The notes under the pieces: generated by a model
What the model was told of the DNA's origin: nothing
The model's database searches: none
Seen by the model: the letters and a program-made list of their open reading frames with translations, nothing else
In this document: positions 51,661-60,460 of the stretch, piece after piece
Position numbering within the stretch: the stretch's first letter is position 1
Layout of the letters: the number at the start of each line of letters is the position of its first letter
Source of the DNA: Peristeroidobacter agariperforans
Lineage (GTDB): Bacteria; Pseudomonadota; Gammaproteobacteria; Steroidobacterales; Steroidobacteraceae
Direction: 5' to 3'
NCBI RefSeq assembly: GCF_004138335.1
Contig: NZ_RYFW01000003.1
Coordinates: forward strand, 558,001 to 622,000
Length of the DNA: 64,000 bases
Made by a program: the position numbers and the translations under genes

Positions 51661-53839
51661 GCGCTGCGCAACGCGAGAGCGGGACGACCATCAGGCAGCG
51701 TACGCCTTCGGGCTCATAGGAGAGATCAAAGACGCCACCGAGATCGCCCTCGATACAGCGCTCCATCAATCGTCCGCCGAAGCCGCGACGAGTTGGCGGT
51801 TTGACCGGCGGGCCATCCTGTTCCAACCACTCGATGGTGAGCGTCCTCACGCCTTCGGAATCTTCCCGAAGCTGCCAAACGACAGAAAGCCTGCCGTGCT
51901 CGGATGAGAGGGCCCCGTACTTTGCGGCATTCGTGGCGAGCTCGCTGAGCGCCATCGTCAGGCTCAGCGCGGCGCGGGGTGTGAGGTCGATTGCAGGTCC
52001 CGCCATGCTCATGCGGTCCTGCGCCGAACTTGCCATCGGCGCCAGCACCTCGTGGGCCAGCGAAGCGAGCGAAGCGGCTTCCCAGTGACGCTTGGTCAAA
52101 AGGTCGTGCGCGCGTGCCACGGCCAACAAACGATTCTGGAATTTGCCGACGAAGTCAGGGAGGCTCTCGGCGTGCCGCGCCGTTTGGGCGGCCAACGACT
52201 GCACCGTCGCAAGCGTGTTCTTTACGCGATGATTCAGCTCATCGATCAGAATTTTCTGCCGACTCTCGGCCTGCTTGCGATCGCTGATGTCCAGCAGCAT
52301 GTTGATGGCGCCGATGAGGTTTCCTTGCGCATCGTACAGCGGCGTGGGGTAGGGGATGAAGGGTATGCGAGTGCCATCGGGGCGCTCCGCAACCGCCTCC
52401 GCACCGCGCACCGCACGGTTCTCTTTCAGCGCAATTGCCATAGGACACTCAGCGTGCGGCAAAGGTGCGCCATCGGGTGTGTATAGGCGCCAAGTCACGC
52501 ACCATTCGTCGCCCGGTGCGGGAGTGCGACCCGACAGTTCGACCGCCGCTTTGTTGTAGAACGTGATCCGACCCGCACGATCGGTCGTGTACACCGCGAT
52601 GGGCAGCGCTTCGAGCAGGTTCCGCATGTGCCGCTCGCTCTCGCGGATCTGGTCCTCCAGCCGTTTCGCCTCGGTCACATCCTGAAGCACGCGAACACCG
52701 TATTGGAAGCGGCCACTCGCATCACGCACAGAGGAACTGTAGACATCCAGATAAAGAACGGTACCGTCGGGTCGGGTTGCGCGCTTTCTGATTGCGTAGT
52801 TCTCGAGTTCGCCCCGTACCTGACGCGCGTAGCGGGCGGCGTCCTCGGCTCGATGCTCTGCGTGCGTATATTCGAGAAAGGTAGTGCCCAGAAGCTGCGC
52901 ACGGGGACGACCGAGCATCTTGCACAAAGCATCGTTCACGCGCAGCAGGGTGCCCTGTTCGTCAGTCTCCGCAATTCCAATGGTGGCAGCCTCGTAGGTC
53001 GCGGCCAAACGTCGCTCGCTATCCAGTCGTGCATCTTCGGAGTCGTGGAGCTCCGTCACGTCCGTGGTGAAGCACCGCGTGTTCACCATTTGTCCCTGCT
53101 CGAAGCGGCAGTTGGACGTGATGAGCACATGTTTGATCGAGCCGTCTTTGGCACGAATACGCGCGGGATGGCGGTCCAGTTGCTCACCGCAGGACAAGCG
53201 CTGGAGGATGTCGCCGATGACGGGCGCGTCCAAATGAAACTCCGCGATGTGCCGGCCGATGTACTCTTCGTTCGTGTAGCCGAGCAGATTCAGCTCCGCC
53301 TTGTTGGCCCGCTGGATGATGCCTTCGCCGCTCACGATGTGTAAGCCGATGGCGGCGTTCTCGAAGAAGTCTTCGAGTTCCTGATTCGTGCGGCGCAAGT
53401 CGTCTGCAACTTGCCGTGTGGCCGTGGCCCGCTGAAAGCAATTGATTGCGCCCTGGATCTTGCCACGGCGGTCCCGGAGCGCTCGGATGTTCATCAACAC
53501 CGCGTCCTGGGAGCCGTCCGGTCGCCCCATGATCACTTCGGTGTTTTGACCAGACTTGCCCGCTCTGACCGCTTCAGCCATCGGCGAGGCATCGTGCGAC
53601 AGCGGCGTGCCGTTCGGGAGGAACAGCTGCTGCGAGCCGCAGAACCTGGTTTCGAGCAGCGTTGGCGCCCGACCCCATAGGGTCGCAGCTTCCCGGTTGT
53701 AGGCAACCAGTCGCCCCTCGTGATCGCACAGATACACGGCGCCTGGAAATGCGTCGAGCGCAGTCGGGCCCGCCGATAACAGCGCTTCGTACTCCGTCGA
53801 ACGCTGTGCGGCGCGCGGGAACTCTTCGACACTTGACAT
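51653..53839 (-). CDS. multi-PAS HWE/HisKA_2-type sensor histidine kinase
   Basis: A 728-residue soluble kinase with four PAS domains (about 25-135, 145-260, 270-385 and 395-515). The second includes GEGIIQRANKAELNLLGYTN and the third MLGRPRAQLLGTTFLEYTH. The kinase core has the H box ILIDELNHRVKNTLATVQSL, the HWE motif KRHWEAASL and the N box ALSELATNAAKYGAL. No transmembrane helix, so it senses cytoplasmic signals such as redox, ligand or light. The adjacent receiver is co-translated. Confidence 0.92.
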   Translation of the reverse strand: MSSVEEFPRAAQRSTEYEALLSAGPTALDAFPGAVYLCDHEGRLVAYNREAATLWGRAPTLLETRFCGSQQLFLPNGTPLSHDASPMAEAVRAGKSGQNTEVIMGRPDGSQDAVLMNIRALRDRRGKIQGAINCFQRATATRQVADDLRRTNQELEDFFENAAIGLHIVSGEGIIQRANKAELNLLGYTNEEYIGRHIAEFHLDAPVIGDILQRLSCGEQLDRHPARIRAKDGSIKHVLITSNCRFEQGQMVNTRCFTTDVTELHDSEDARLDSERRLAATYEAATIGIAETDEQGTLLRVNDALCKMLGRPRAQLLGTTFLEYTHAEHRAEDAARYARQVRGELENYAIRKRATRPDGTVLYLDVYSSSVRDASGRFQYGVRVLQDVTEAKRLEDQIRESERHMRNLLEALPIAVYTTDRAGRITFYNKAAVELSGRTPAPGDEWCVTWRLYTPDGAPLPHAECPMAIALKENRAVRGAEAVAERPDGTRIPFIPYPTPLYDAQGNLIGAINMLLDISDRKQAESRQKILIDELNHRVKNTLATVQSLAAQTARHAESLPDFVGKFQNRLLAVARAHDLLTKRHWEAASLASLAHEVLAPMASSAQDRMSMAGPAIDLTPRAALSLTMALSELATNAAKYGALSSEHGRLSVVWQLREDSEGVRTLTIEWLEQDGPPVKPPTRRGFGGRLMERCIEGDLGGVFDLSYEPEGVRCLMVVPLSRCAAHG

Positions 53840-54181
53840 TGCAAGACTCGGATGAGGCTCAGTGCCGGGCGCCTATATATACGAATCGGCGGGCGCCGGG
53901 TCCGGGCATAACGGATAGTAGGATTTACAATAACTCGGTGGAGCGCGGGAAGTTCCTTCGTGCGACGAAATAGCGCGACGGGCGCACTGGCAGGCCAGGA
54001 GTGTGGACGAGGGCGGAAGCCCTGAGCGCAGGTATGCGGGGTGCCTTCGAAGAACGTCGTTCGCTCGACGGCGCGCTACGCGACCGTCGTCGGCCCGTCT
54101 GCTATGCGGGCTCACGTTTATTTCATTGACGAACCAGGGACCGGCCTATATTCCAGCGCATCTCTTCAGCGTGGTGCTCAC
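53840..54181. other. intergenic region between divergent kinase and hydrolase genes
   Basis: No gene seen in these 342 bases. For the hydrolase a possible promoter is TTGACG (54126-54131) with TATATT (54147-54152), spacing 15. On the other side, an AT-rich TATATATA-like stretch at 53874-53880 may belong to the kinase promoter. Confidence 0.35.
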
Positions 54182-55240
54182 ATGAACGTCAGTGGCTTGT
54201 TCGCGCGCTCGCTACTAACACTGATTGCATTAGCTTGCACAGAGGCCAGGGGAGGCGAAGGTATGACAGTCAGCGAAATAGAAGAGCCGAGCCTGCGCCA
54301 CGTGCAGGTCAACGGCGTGCGTCTGCGTATCGCGGAGATGGGCAAGGGCCCACTGGTGATGCTCGTGCACGGTTGGCCCGAGTCGTGGTATTCGTGGCGA
54401 CATCAGATGCCAGCACTAGCCGGCGCTGGATTCCGTGCGGTTGCGCCGGACATGCGTGGCTATGGGCAGTCGGATAAGCCCGCGGCCGTCGAGAGGTACG
54501 ATATCCACCACGTGACGGGCGACTTGGTTGCACTGGTCGATGCGCTGGGCGAGAAAACCGCCATTCTGATGGGGCACGACTGGGGAGCGATCGTCACGTG
54601 GCACGCGATGCTGCTCCATCCACAGCGCTTCCGTGCTTTGGTCGCGATGAGCGTTCCATATGCCGGCCGCGGTTCACATTCCCTTGTAGACACTTTGCGC
54701 GCGGCGCACGGCGATAATTTCAATTACATCCTGTATTTCCAAGAGCCGGGCGTGGCCGAGAAGGAGTTCGACGCGGACCCGCGCGCGATTCTCAGTCGGT
54801 TATATCTGTCGCCGGGCTCACCGCGTGAGCAGCCGTTGGTTCGAGATTCGAAACGAGTTGCCGGTGGCTGGATTCCCAGATTGGGAGCGCCAAAGGGACT
54901 GCCGACCTGGCTGACGCAGAAGGATCTGGATTATTACGTCGCGGAGTTCCAGCACGCAGGCTTTCGCGGTGGCATCAATTACTACCGTAACTTGCAACGC
55001 AATTGGGACACCACCCCGCAGCTAGCTGACGCGAAGATCACGGCGCCGGTCCTGTTCCTGGCGGGCGATAAGGATGTCGTCATTCGCGGCGCTAGCGCCC
55101 AGTCACTCGAGACTGCGATGCGTCCAGCGGTGCCTGGCTTGAAATCGGTCAAGCTGATTCCGGACACCGGTCATTGGGTGCAGCAGGAGCGACCCGTCGA
55201 AACCAACGCGCTCATGCTGGAGTTCTTGCGGGCATTGTGA
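54182..55240 (+). CDS. alpha/beta hydrolase, epoxide hydrolase-like, exported
   Basis: A 352-residue protein with an N-terminal hydrophobic signal (residues 5-22). The oxyanion motif is LVHGWPESWYSW; the nucleophile elbow GHDWGAIVTW puts an Asp (133) where lipases have Ser, as in soluble epoxide hydrolases and haloalkane dehalogenases. A later acid lies in LAGDKDVVIRG and the His in DTGHWVQQE. Together with HGWPES this favours epoxide hydrolase. The natural substrate is unknown. The ATG at 54182 fits the signal peptide. Confidence 0.85.
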   Translation: MNVSGLFARSLLTLIALACTEARGGEGMTVSEIEEPSLRHVQVNGVRLRIAEMGKGPLVMLVHGWPESWYSWRHQMPALAGAGFRAVAPDMRGYGQSDKPAAVERYDIHHVTGDLVALVDALGEKTAILMGHDWGAIVTWHAMLLHPQRFRALVAMSVPYAGRGSHSLVDTLRAAHGDNFNYILYFQEPGVAEKEFDADPRAILSRLYLSPGSPREQPLVRDSKRVAGGWIPRLGAPKGLPTWLTQKDLDYYVAEFQHAGFRGGINYYRNLQRNWDTTPQLADAKITAPVLFLAGDKDVVIRGASAQSLETAMRPAVPGLKSVKLIPDTGHWVQQERPVETNALMLEFLRAL

Positions 55241-55269
55241 AGTAAGTTACGACGATCAACAGCGACCGG

Positions 55270-56145
55270 CTACAGCTTGCGGAACTGCCGATCCGTCCAC
55301 CACGGAAAGAACTTGGGCAAATCGCAGCTCACGCGATCTGTAAACTGCGCGGGACGTTTCTCCAGAAAGGCCGAGATGCCTTCCTTGGCATCCGCGGAGG
55401 TGCCAAGCGCGGCCAAAGCAGCAGTGTCGATCTCGTGTGCGTCGATCGGGTGAGGTGCGCTCAGCATTCGCCACATCATCTGACGAATCAGCGCGATCGA
55501 AACGCAGGAGGAGTTGTCGATGAACTCTTTAGCGAGCAAGCGCGCGTGCGGCAGCAGATCGTCCGGAGCATGAGTGCTGCGAAGGAGTCCGGCCTCTAGC
55601 GCCTCTTCGGAGCGGAAAATACGTGCCGAGAAACACCACTCGAGCGCCTTGCTGATGCCGACGATGCGCGGCAGAAACCAGCTCGAGCAAGCCTCCGGCA
55701 CGATGCCCCGACCCGCAAACACAAAACCCAGTTTCGCGCCGGTGACCGCCAGGCGAATATCCATCGCCAAAGTCATCGTCAAGCCGACGCCGACCGCCGG
55801 ACCATTGATCGCGGCAATGACGGGTTTGTAGCAATCATAAATGCGACGAGTGACGCGGCCACCACCGTCACCGACGTAGCGTTCCGATGCAGCTTGCTTG
55901 GCGATGTAGTCAGCATGCTTGCTCCACGTGTCGCCGCCGCGTTCCAGATCGGAGCCAGCGCAGAAGGCGCGACCTGCGCCGGTGACGATGACGACCTTGA
56001 TCTCATCGTCGGCGTCGGCTGCATCGAAAGCATCGATCAATTCGTCCGCCATGCGCGCCGTGAACGCATTCATGCGCTCCGGTCGATTCAGCGTGAGCGT
56101 CAGAATGCGGTCGGCTACCTCATAACGAAGGGTTTCGTAACTCAT
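55270..56145 (-). CDS. enoyl-CoA hydratase/isomerase family protein
   Basis: A 291-residue crotonase-fold protein. The oxyanion-hole segments are RAFCAGSDLERGGD and AAINGPAVGVGLTM; a catalytic Glu candidate lies in GRGIVPEACSSWFLPRIVG. The C-terminal tail (FPWWTDRQFRKL) is longer than in short hydratases. It acts on CoA thioesters in beta-oxidation-like pathways. The neighbours (epoxide hydrolase, carboxylesterase, TetR) suggest catabolism of a hydrophobic ester or terpenoid/steroid-like compound, but this is inference. Confidence 0.88.
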   Translation of the reverse strand: MSYETLRYEVADRILTLTLNRPERMNAFTARMADELIDAFDAADADDEIKVVIVTGAGRAFCAGSDLERGGDTWSKHADYIAKQAASERYVGDGGGRVTRRIYDCYKPVIAAINGPAVGVGLTMTLAMDIRLAVTGAKLGFVFAGRGIVPEACSSWFLPRIVGISKALEWCFSARIFRSEEALEAGLLRSTHAPDDLLPHARLLAKEFIDNSSCVSIALIRQMMWRMLSAPHPIDAHEIDTAALAALGTSADAKEGISAFLEKRPAQFTDRVSCDLPKFFPWWTDRQFRKL

Positions 56146-56283
56146 GAGTTGGTCCGTTGTGCGGAAGAAGTCAGCTCGGAACGTATATAACTATACGCCA
56201 TTGAGCGCAGTCTATTGACGATCACACCATTGTCGAAGCACTCTCTGGGTCCACGGAATGCGAACGCTCTTGGGGGAACGACG

Positions 56284-57696
56284 ATGAGGCATCCAGGACC
56301 TCTGTTGGCTGCGCTTTTGATGCTCGCGAGCGCCGCGCAGGCGCAGTCATCGGCAGAGAAGCCGGCGCCCGTGAAGGTGACAATCGATTCGGGCGTGCTC
56401 GTCGGGGAGGTGCAGAAGGGGGTTAACGTTTTCCGCGGCGTGCCGTACGCGAAACCGCCAGTTGGGGACTTGCGCTGGCGCGCACCTCAGCAACCGGACA
56501 AGTGGGTAGGCGAGCGGGCAGCGAGTGCGAACGAGCCGCCGTGTCCGCAGCCAGTCAACAGCGACGGTACTGTGAACGGGGGTGGCGTCGCTGGCGTGCA
56601 ATCAGAAGATTGTCTGTATCTCAACGTCTACGCGCCGCCCAACGCGACCAAGGCCCCGGTCGTGCTGTGGTTCTACGGCGGCGGAGCGTTTCTCGGCGCC
56701 GGGCACCTTGGTTCTTACAACGGCACTTCGAATGCACAGCAAGGCGTGATTACGATTGCGATCAACTATCGACTGGGCTCGCTGGCAAACTTCACGCACC
56801 CGGCGCTCAGTAAGGCGGCGGGTCCCAAGGATCCGCTCGGCAACTTTGCGTTGACCGATGCGGTCGCGGCGCTTGAATGGATCAAGCGCAACGTCGCTGC
56901 GTTCGGGGGCGATCCGAGCAACGTGACGATCGCTGGGCAGTCCGCCGGTGGCGTCATGGTGATGCACCTGTTGTCGATTCCATCGGCGAAGGGCCTGTAT
57001 CACAAAGCGATCGTGCAATCAGGTGCGTTGCTGATGCCCGCTCAAACCCTGGCGGAAGCGGAACAGCGCGGTGCCGACGCCGTCGCATCCCTCGGCTTAC
57101 CTGCAGATATCACGGCAGCGCAACTGCGTGCAGTGTCCGCGCAAACATTCGTTGCAGGCGAGAAGACGCGACGAGGGGTGACCTCGCCGATAGACAACCG
57201 GTTTCGTACGACCGCCACCGTCGATGCGCTGAACGCCGGCACGGAAATCGACGTGCCGGTCATGGTGGGCTCGAACGGCGGTGAGCCAGGCTTCAACAAT
57301 GCACGCACCGTCGCCAGGCTCGCGGGCGACAGTGGCGCGGGCGCGTGGCTGTATCACTTCGAGCACGTCCCTGGATTCCGCAAAGGAGAGTGGAAGAATG
57401 GCGCCATTCATTCGGCCGAGCTCATGTTCACGTTCGATTCGATCCAAACGTCCGGCTGGGCAATGAGCAGTTCGGGCAAAGCGGATGCTGCGGACTCCGC
57501 CGTAGCCAAGCTGGTGAACTCGTGCTGGATTGCGTTCTACAAGATGAGTCCGCAGGCGAAGTCGTTCACCTGCGCCAATGGCGTGCAGTGGCCTGCCTTC
57601 ACCGAGGCGGGCGATGAGGTGATGCTATTCAATGACACGCCACAGCTTGGGAAGTCGAAGACGATTCCGGATGGGCCACCGCGTCCTGCGAGTTGA
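56284..57696 (+). CDS. secreted type B carboxylesterase
   Basis: A 470-residue esterase with a signal peptide (to AAQAQ). Type B features: GVLVGEVQKGVNVFRGVPYA, the oxyanion loop VVLWFYGGGAFLGAG, and the nucleophile motif VTIAGQSAGGVMVM (Ser220), with SEDCLYLNVYAP. It hydrolyses carboxylic esters in the periplasm or outside. The Shine-Dalgarno context GGGGGAACGACG before the ATG resembles that of the DUF1592 gene. A TetR gene follows 71 bases downstream on the same strand. Confidence 0.9.
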   Translation: MRHPGPLLAALLMLASAAQAQSSAEKPAPVKVTIDSGVLVGEVQKGVNVFRGVPYAKPPVGDLRWRAPQQPDKWVGERAASANEPPCPQPVNSDGTVNGGGVAGVQSEDCLYLNVYAPPNATKAPVVLWFYGGGAFLGAGHLGSYNGTSNAQQGVITIAINYRLGSLANFTHPALSKAAGPKDPLGNFALTDAVAALEWIKRNVAAFGGDPSNVTIAGQSAGGVMVMHLLSIPSAKGLYHKAIVQSGALLMPAQTLAEAEQRGADAVASLGLPADITAAQLRAVSAQTFVAGEKTRRGVTSPIDNRFRTTATVDALNAGTEIDVPVMVGSNGGEPGFNNARTVARLAGDSGAGAWLYHFEHVPGFRKGEWKNGAIHSAELMFTFDSIQTSGWAMSSSGKADAADSAVAKLVNSCWIAFYKMSPQAKSFTCANGVQWPAFTEAGDEVMLFNDTPQLGKSKTIPDGPPRPAS

Positions 57697-57767
57697 CCGA
57701 GGCAAGGAAGGTGCATTCCCGCTGGCGATGTTGAATGGCGCAACGGCGCGGGCTATAAGGGCTGCGC

Positions 57768-58415
57768 ATGAAAACGCGACCGCCCGTGTCCGAGAAGAAG
57801 GCCGAAACTGGCAAGTCGAAGCGGCTTTCTCCTGACGTCCGGCGCGCGCAGATGCTCGACACGGCGGCGAGGATGATCGTCGAGCAGGGCTATCTGCCGT
57901 TGCCGGTCGAAGAGCTCGCACGACAGGCGGGCGCGAGCAAGGCCCTCATCTACGCTTACTTCCCGACACAGCACAACCTGTTCAACAGTTTGCTGGGCCG
58001 GGAAATTCGCAGCCTGTTGCTCGGCGGCCTCGATACCGCCTCGCAGGTCCAGGATCTGGAGCAGGCCGCCGTGCTGTGCGCGATGCTGTATTTCGAGCAC
58101 GTCGCGCGCAACGGTCCGCTGTTGAACATCTTGATGACCGACCTGTACATGGCCGGCCACTTGGATCCTGAGGTGCGGCAGACGTGCGACTTGGTCGCGG
58201 AGCGCTTGACGAATCTTGCGGCCGATCAACTGCCGTGTACTCGGGAGGAGATTCACGCGGCGATCGAGATGATGACTGCCATCCCCGACGAGGCCGGCCG
58301 TCTCGTATTTCATCGTGAGCTCGATCAAACCACCGCGCGACAGATCTGCCACAGCCTCATCGGCAGTTGCTTGAAGGCGCTCAGAGCGCCCGAGAAGGTG
58401 GCCGTTCCCGACTGA
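57768..58415 (+). CDS. TetR-family transcriptional regulator
   Basis: A 215-residue repressor-type regulator. The N-terminal HTH is clear: MLDTAARMIVEQGYLPLPVE then ELARQAGASKALIYAYFPTQ and HNLFNSLLGREI. The C-terminal ligand domain is all-helical and not diagnostic. It is probably co-transcribed with the carboxylesterase. Its last 35 bases overlap those of a second TetR gene on the other strand. Confidence 0.88.
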   Translation: MKTRPPVSEKKAETGKSKRLSPDVRRAQMLDTAARMIVEQGYLPLPVEELARQAGASKALIYAYFPTQHNLFNSLLGREIRSLLLGGLDTASQVQDLEQAAVLCAMLYFEHVARNGPLLNILMTDLYMAGHLDPEVRQTCDLVAERLTNLAADQLPCTREEIHAAIEMMTAIPDEAGRLVFHRELDQTTARQICHSLIGSCLKALRAPEKVAVPD

Positions 58416-59256
58416 CCAGGTCGCGCGAGCCTTGCAGCATCATGCTCAGGCACAGCCGTTCCGCCGATTCGACCGGAATGCGTCCGTCCGCGACGATCTT
58501 GCCGGCACGCAGGCACATTGTCGTCAGCACGACGGTCGTGCCGAGCGCGAGAGGTTTGGGAATGCCGTAAAGCGAGACCAGTTCGTCTGCGTGCTCGTGC
58601 AGACTGTTGTCCTGCTCCTTGCGTCGCTCGGCGCGCAGCAGGGCGCGCACTTCGGGATTACTCAGCAGCGTTTGTAACAATGCCCCGCGGCGGCCGATGT
58701 GACGCAAATACGTCCGGGTCATGCGAGTGATGCGTTGATAGTGATCATGTGATCGCTGCTCATCCACTTGCCGTGCATCGCGGATTCGCTTGAACTCGCG
58801 CCGCGCCAGCTCCACGAACAACTGTTCGCGACTGCCGAAGTAGTTGTACGCCAGTGTTTCGCTGATCCCGGCCACGGCAGCGATACGCTTCATCGTCGCG
58901 GCGTGCACCCCGGCTTCCATGACGAGCTGCTCAGCGATGCCGATCAGCTGCTCGCGCCGAGCTTCAGGATTGAGGCGGGTGCGTACCCGACGAGATGCGG
59001 CCCGTTCGCCGGGAATGATGATGTGCGTGGCCTTGATATCAGGCGCATTGGGCAGCGGCGGCTTCGGCACGGCCTTGCGTGCCGCTGCCTTGGTCCAGTA
59101 GCCGCGAGGCGGATAGGGCACCAGCAGCCGATTGCAAATCTTTGTCAACGCATTGCCGCTCAACCCGAACTCGTCCGCGACCGCGCTGATCGGCTTCGAC
59201 CAGACGCGTCGATACAACTCCTTGCGAGTCAGGGTAATCGGCGCTTTGCGGCTCAT
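58381..59256 (-). CDS. TetR-family regulator with an extra N-terminal HTH-like domain
   Basis: A 291-residue protein. Residues 8-60 form a separate domain, LTRKELYRRVWSKPISAVAD then EFGLSGNALTKICNRLLVP and YPPRGYWTKAAA, that looks like a helix-turn-helix and also occurs in other bacterial proteins. After a Pro-rich linker comes a normal TetR part: LIGIAEQLVMEAGVHAATM, RIAAVAGISETLAYNYFGSR, EQLFVELARREF. Two DNA-binding units in one TetR protein are unusual. It converges with the first TetR gene and overlaps it by 35 bases. Confidence 0.85.
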   Translation of the reverse strand: MSRKAPITLTRKELYRRVWSKPISAVADEFGLSGNALTKICNRLLVPYPPRGYWTKAAARKAVPKPPLPNAPDIKATHIIIPGERAASRRVRTRLNPEARREQLIGIAEQLVMEAGVHAATMKRIAAVAGISETLAYNYFGSREQLFVELARREFKRIRDARQVDEQRSHDHYQRITRMTRTYLRHIGRRGALLQTLLSNPEVRALLRAERRKEQDNSLHEHADELVSLYGIPKPLALGTTVVLTTMCLRAGKIVADGRIPVESAERLCLSMMLQGSRDLVSRERPPSRAL

Positions 59257-59447
59257 CGGTGGGCGACTCGAGAACTGGAACGGGCGATGTGCGGACGCTA
59301 GCCAGCGGCATCCATTGTGTCAATGCGAATGCCCAGTTCCCGGCTTGCCTGACCTGTCGGCGCATAGGGTTCTTTTGGGGTAGTTGACTGTCACACCATT
59401 AAACATTCAAATGCAGCGCATCGTTCACTGGAACCGGCGGAGGGGGC

Positions 59448-59744
59448 ATGGCTGGCCATGATCGTCGCAGATTTATCGCCTACGGGTTGCAGGCGTCGGC
59501 ATTGATCTGTGTGAGCGCAGCCGCGGGCCCGGCCTGTGTCGATCCGGACGACTTGAGCGACAGCGTACAAGGCATGCGCGACTCTCTGGAATACACCGAC
59601 GCAGCCGCCGATCCAAAGCAGGCGTGCAGGGCGTGTTCGTACTTCAAACCTGCCAAAGCAAGTGATGACTGCGCCCATTGTGAGGTTCTCAACAGCCCCG
59701 TGCGCGCGAGTGGTCACTGCGTGTCCTGGACCAAGCGTGCGTGA
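59448..59744 (+). CDS. high-potential iron-sulfur protein (HiPIP)
   Basis: A 98-residue periplasmic electron carrier. A Tat-like signal (HDRRRFIAYG plus hydrophobic stretch) precedes the mature part with the [4Fe-4S] cysteines in ACRACSYFKP, DDCAHCEVL and SGHCVSW. HiPIPs carry electrons between the cytochrome bc1 complex and terminal acceptors. GGAGG precedes the ATG closely. The stop overlaps a GTG of the cytochrome c' frame, so the two redox proteins are coupled. Confidence 0.85.
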   Translation: MAGHDRRRFIAYGLQASALICVSAAAGPACVDPDDLSDSVQGMRDSLEYTDAAADPKQACRACSYFKPAKASDDCAHCEVLNSPVRASGHCVSWTKRA

Positions 59745-59758
59745 GCTCGTCATCCATC

Positions 59759-60232
59759 ATGAATTCGAAGCGCGTCCTCCAATTGTTTGCCGGTATCGGC
59801 TTTGCCGCTGCGGCCATGACCGTCGTTGCCGACCAGGATTTTGATCCGCAGCCGGTCATCGAGGGGCGCCAATCCGCCTTGCGCGATATCGGCGCGGCCT
59901 TCAAGGGCATCAACGATGAGTTCAAGAAATCCCCACCATCGCTGCCATTGATTCGCCAGTACGCGCGACAGATCGATGATCTGAGCAAACAGCAGCACCG
60001 CTGGTTTCCGGCCGGCACCGGCCCGGAATCGGACGTCCAAACCGCGGCGAAGTCGGAGATCTGGCAACAGCCGGCTCAGTTCGAGGCGGGGCAGGTGGCC
60101 TTCGGCGAGGAGGTCGCAAAACTTGTGCAGGCCGCCTCGGGCAATGACCCCGCGGCGATCAAGTCGCAAGCGCAGGCGCTTGGGAAAACCTGCAAAGCTT
60201 GTCATGACAAGTTTCGCGAGAAAGACGATTGA
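59759..60232 (+). CDS. cytochrome c' (c-prime)
   Basis: A 157-residue protein with a signal peptide (about 1-24, ending VVADQ). The mature part is a four-helix bundle with a C-terminal heme site: GKTCKACHDKFREKD, the position typical of cytochromes c'. These bind NO or CO and may protect against nitrosative stress or carry electrons. ATG 59759 gives a compact signal peptide; GTG 59741 overlaps the HiPIP stop and is an alternative. The 228 bases after it hold no gene. Confidence 0.85.
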   Translation: MNSKRVLQLFAGIGFAAAAMTVVADQDFDPQPVIEGRQSALRDIGAAFKGINDEFKKSPPSLPLIRQYARQIDDLSKQQHRWFPAGTGPESDVQTAAKSEIWQQPAQFEAGQVAFGEEVAKLVQAASGNDPAAIKSQAQALGKTCKACHDKFREKDD

Positions 60233-60460
60233 GCGCAGCGGAGGCGTGGGCGCCCATTGTTTCATGTAAGGAGCCGAGCGTGTTCTTGCAACGCCTGAAA
60301 CAACGGCCGCCCTGCGGAACGGGCCGTAGCTTTCTCCGATCAGGTGAAGAATGTTGAGCGCCGCCCGCGACTAATTGACGGTCGCTCCAATAATGTAATA
60401 CGGTCGGCTCCATGCGCTGCAGCGCCTGCTCGGCGGCATCGCGACTTGGGGGAACGAACG

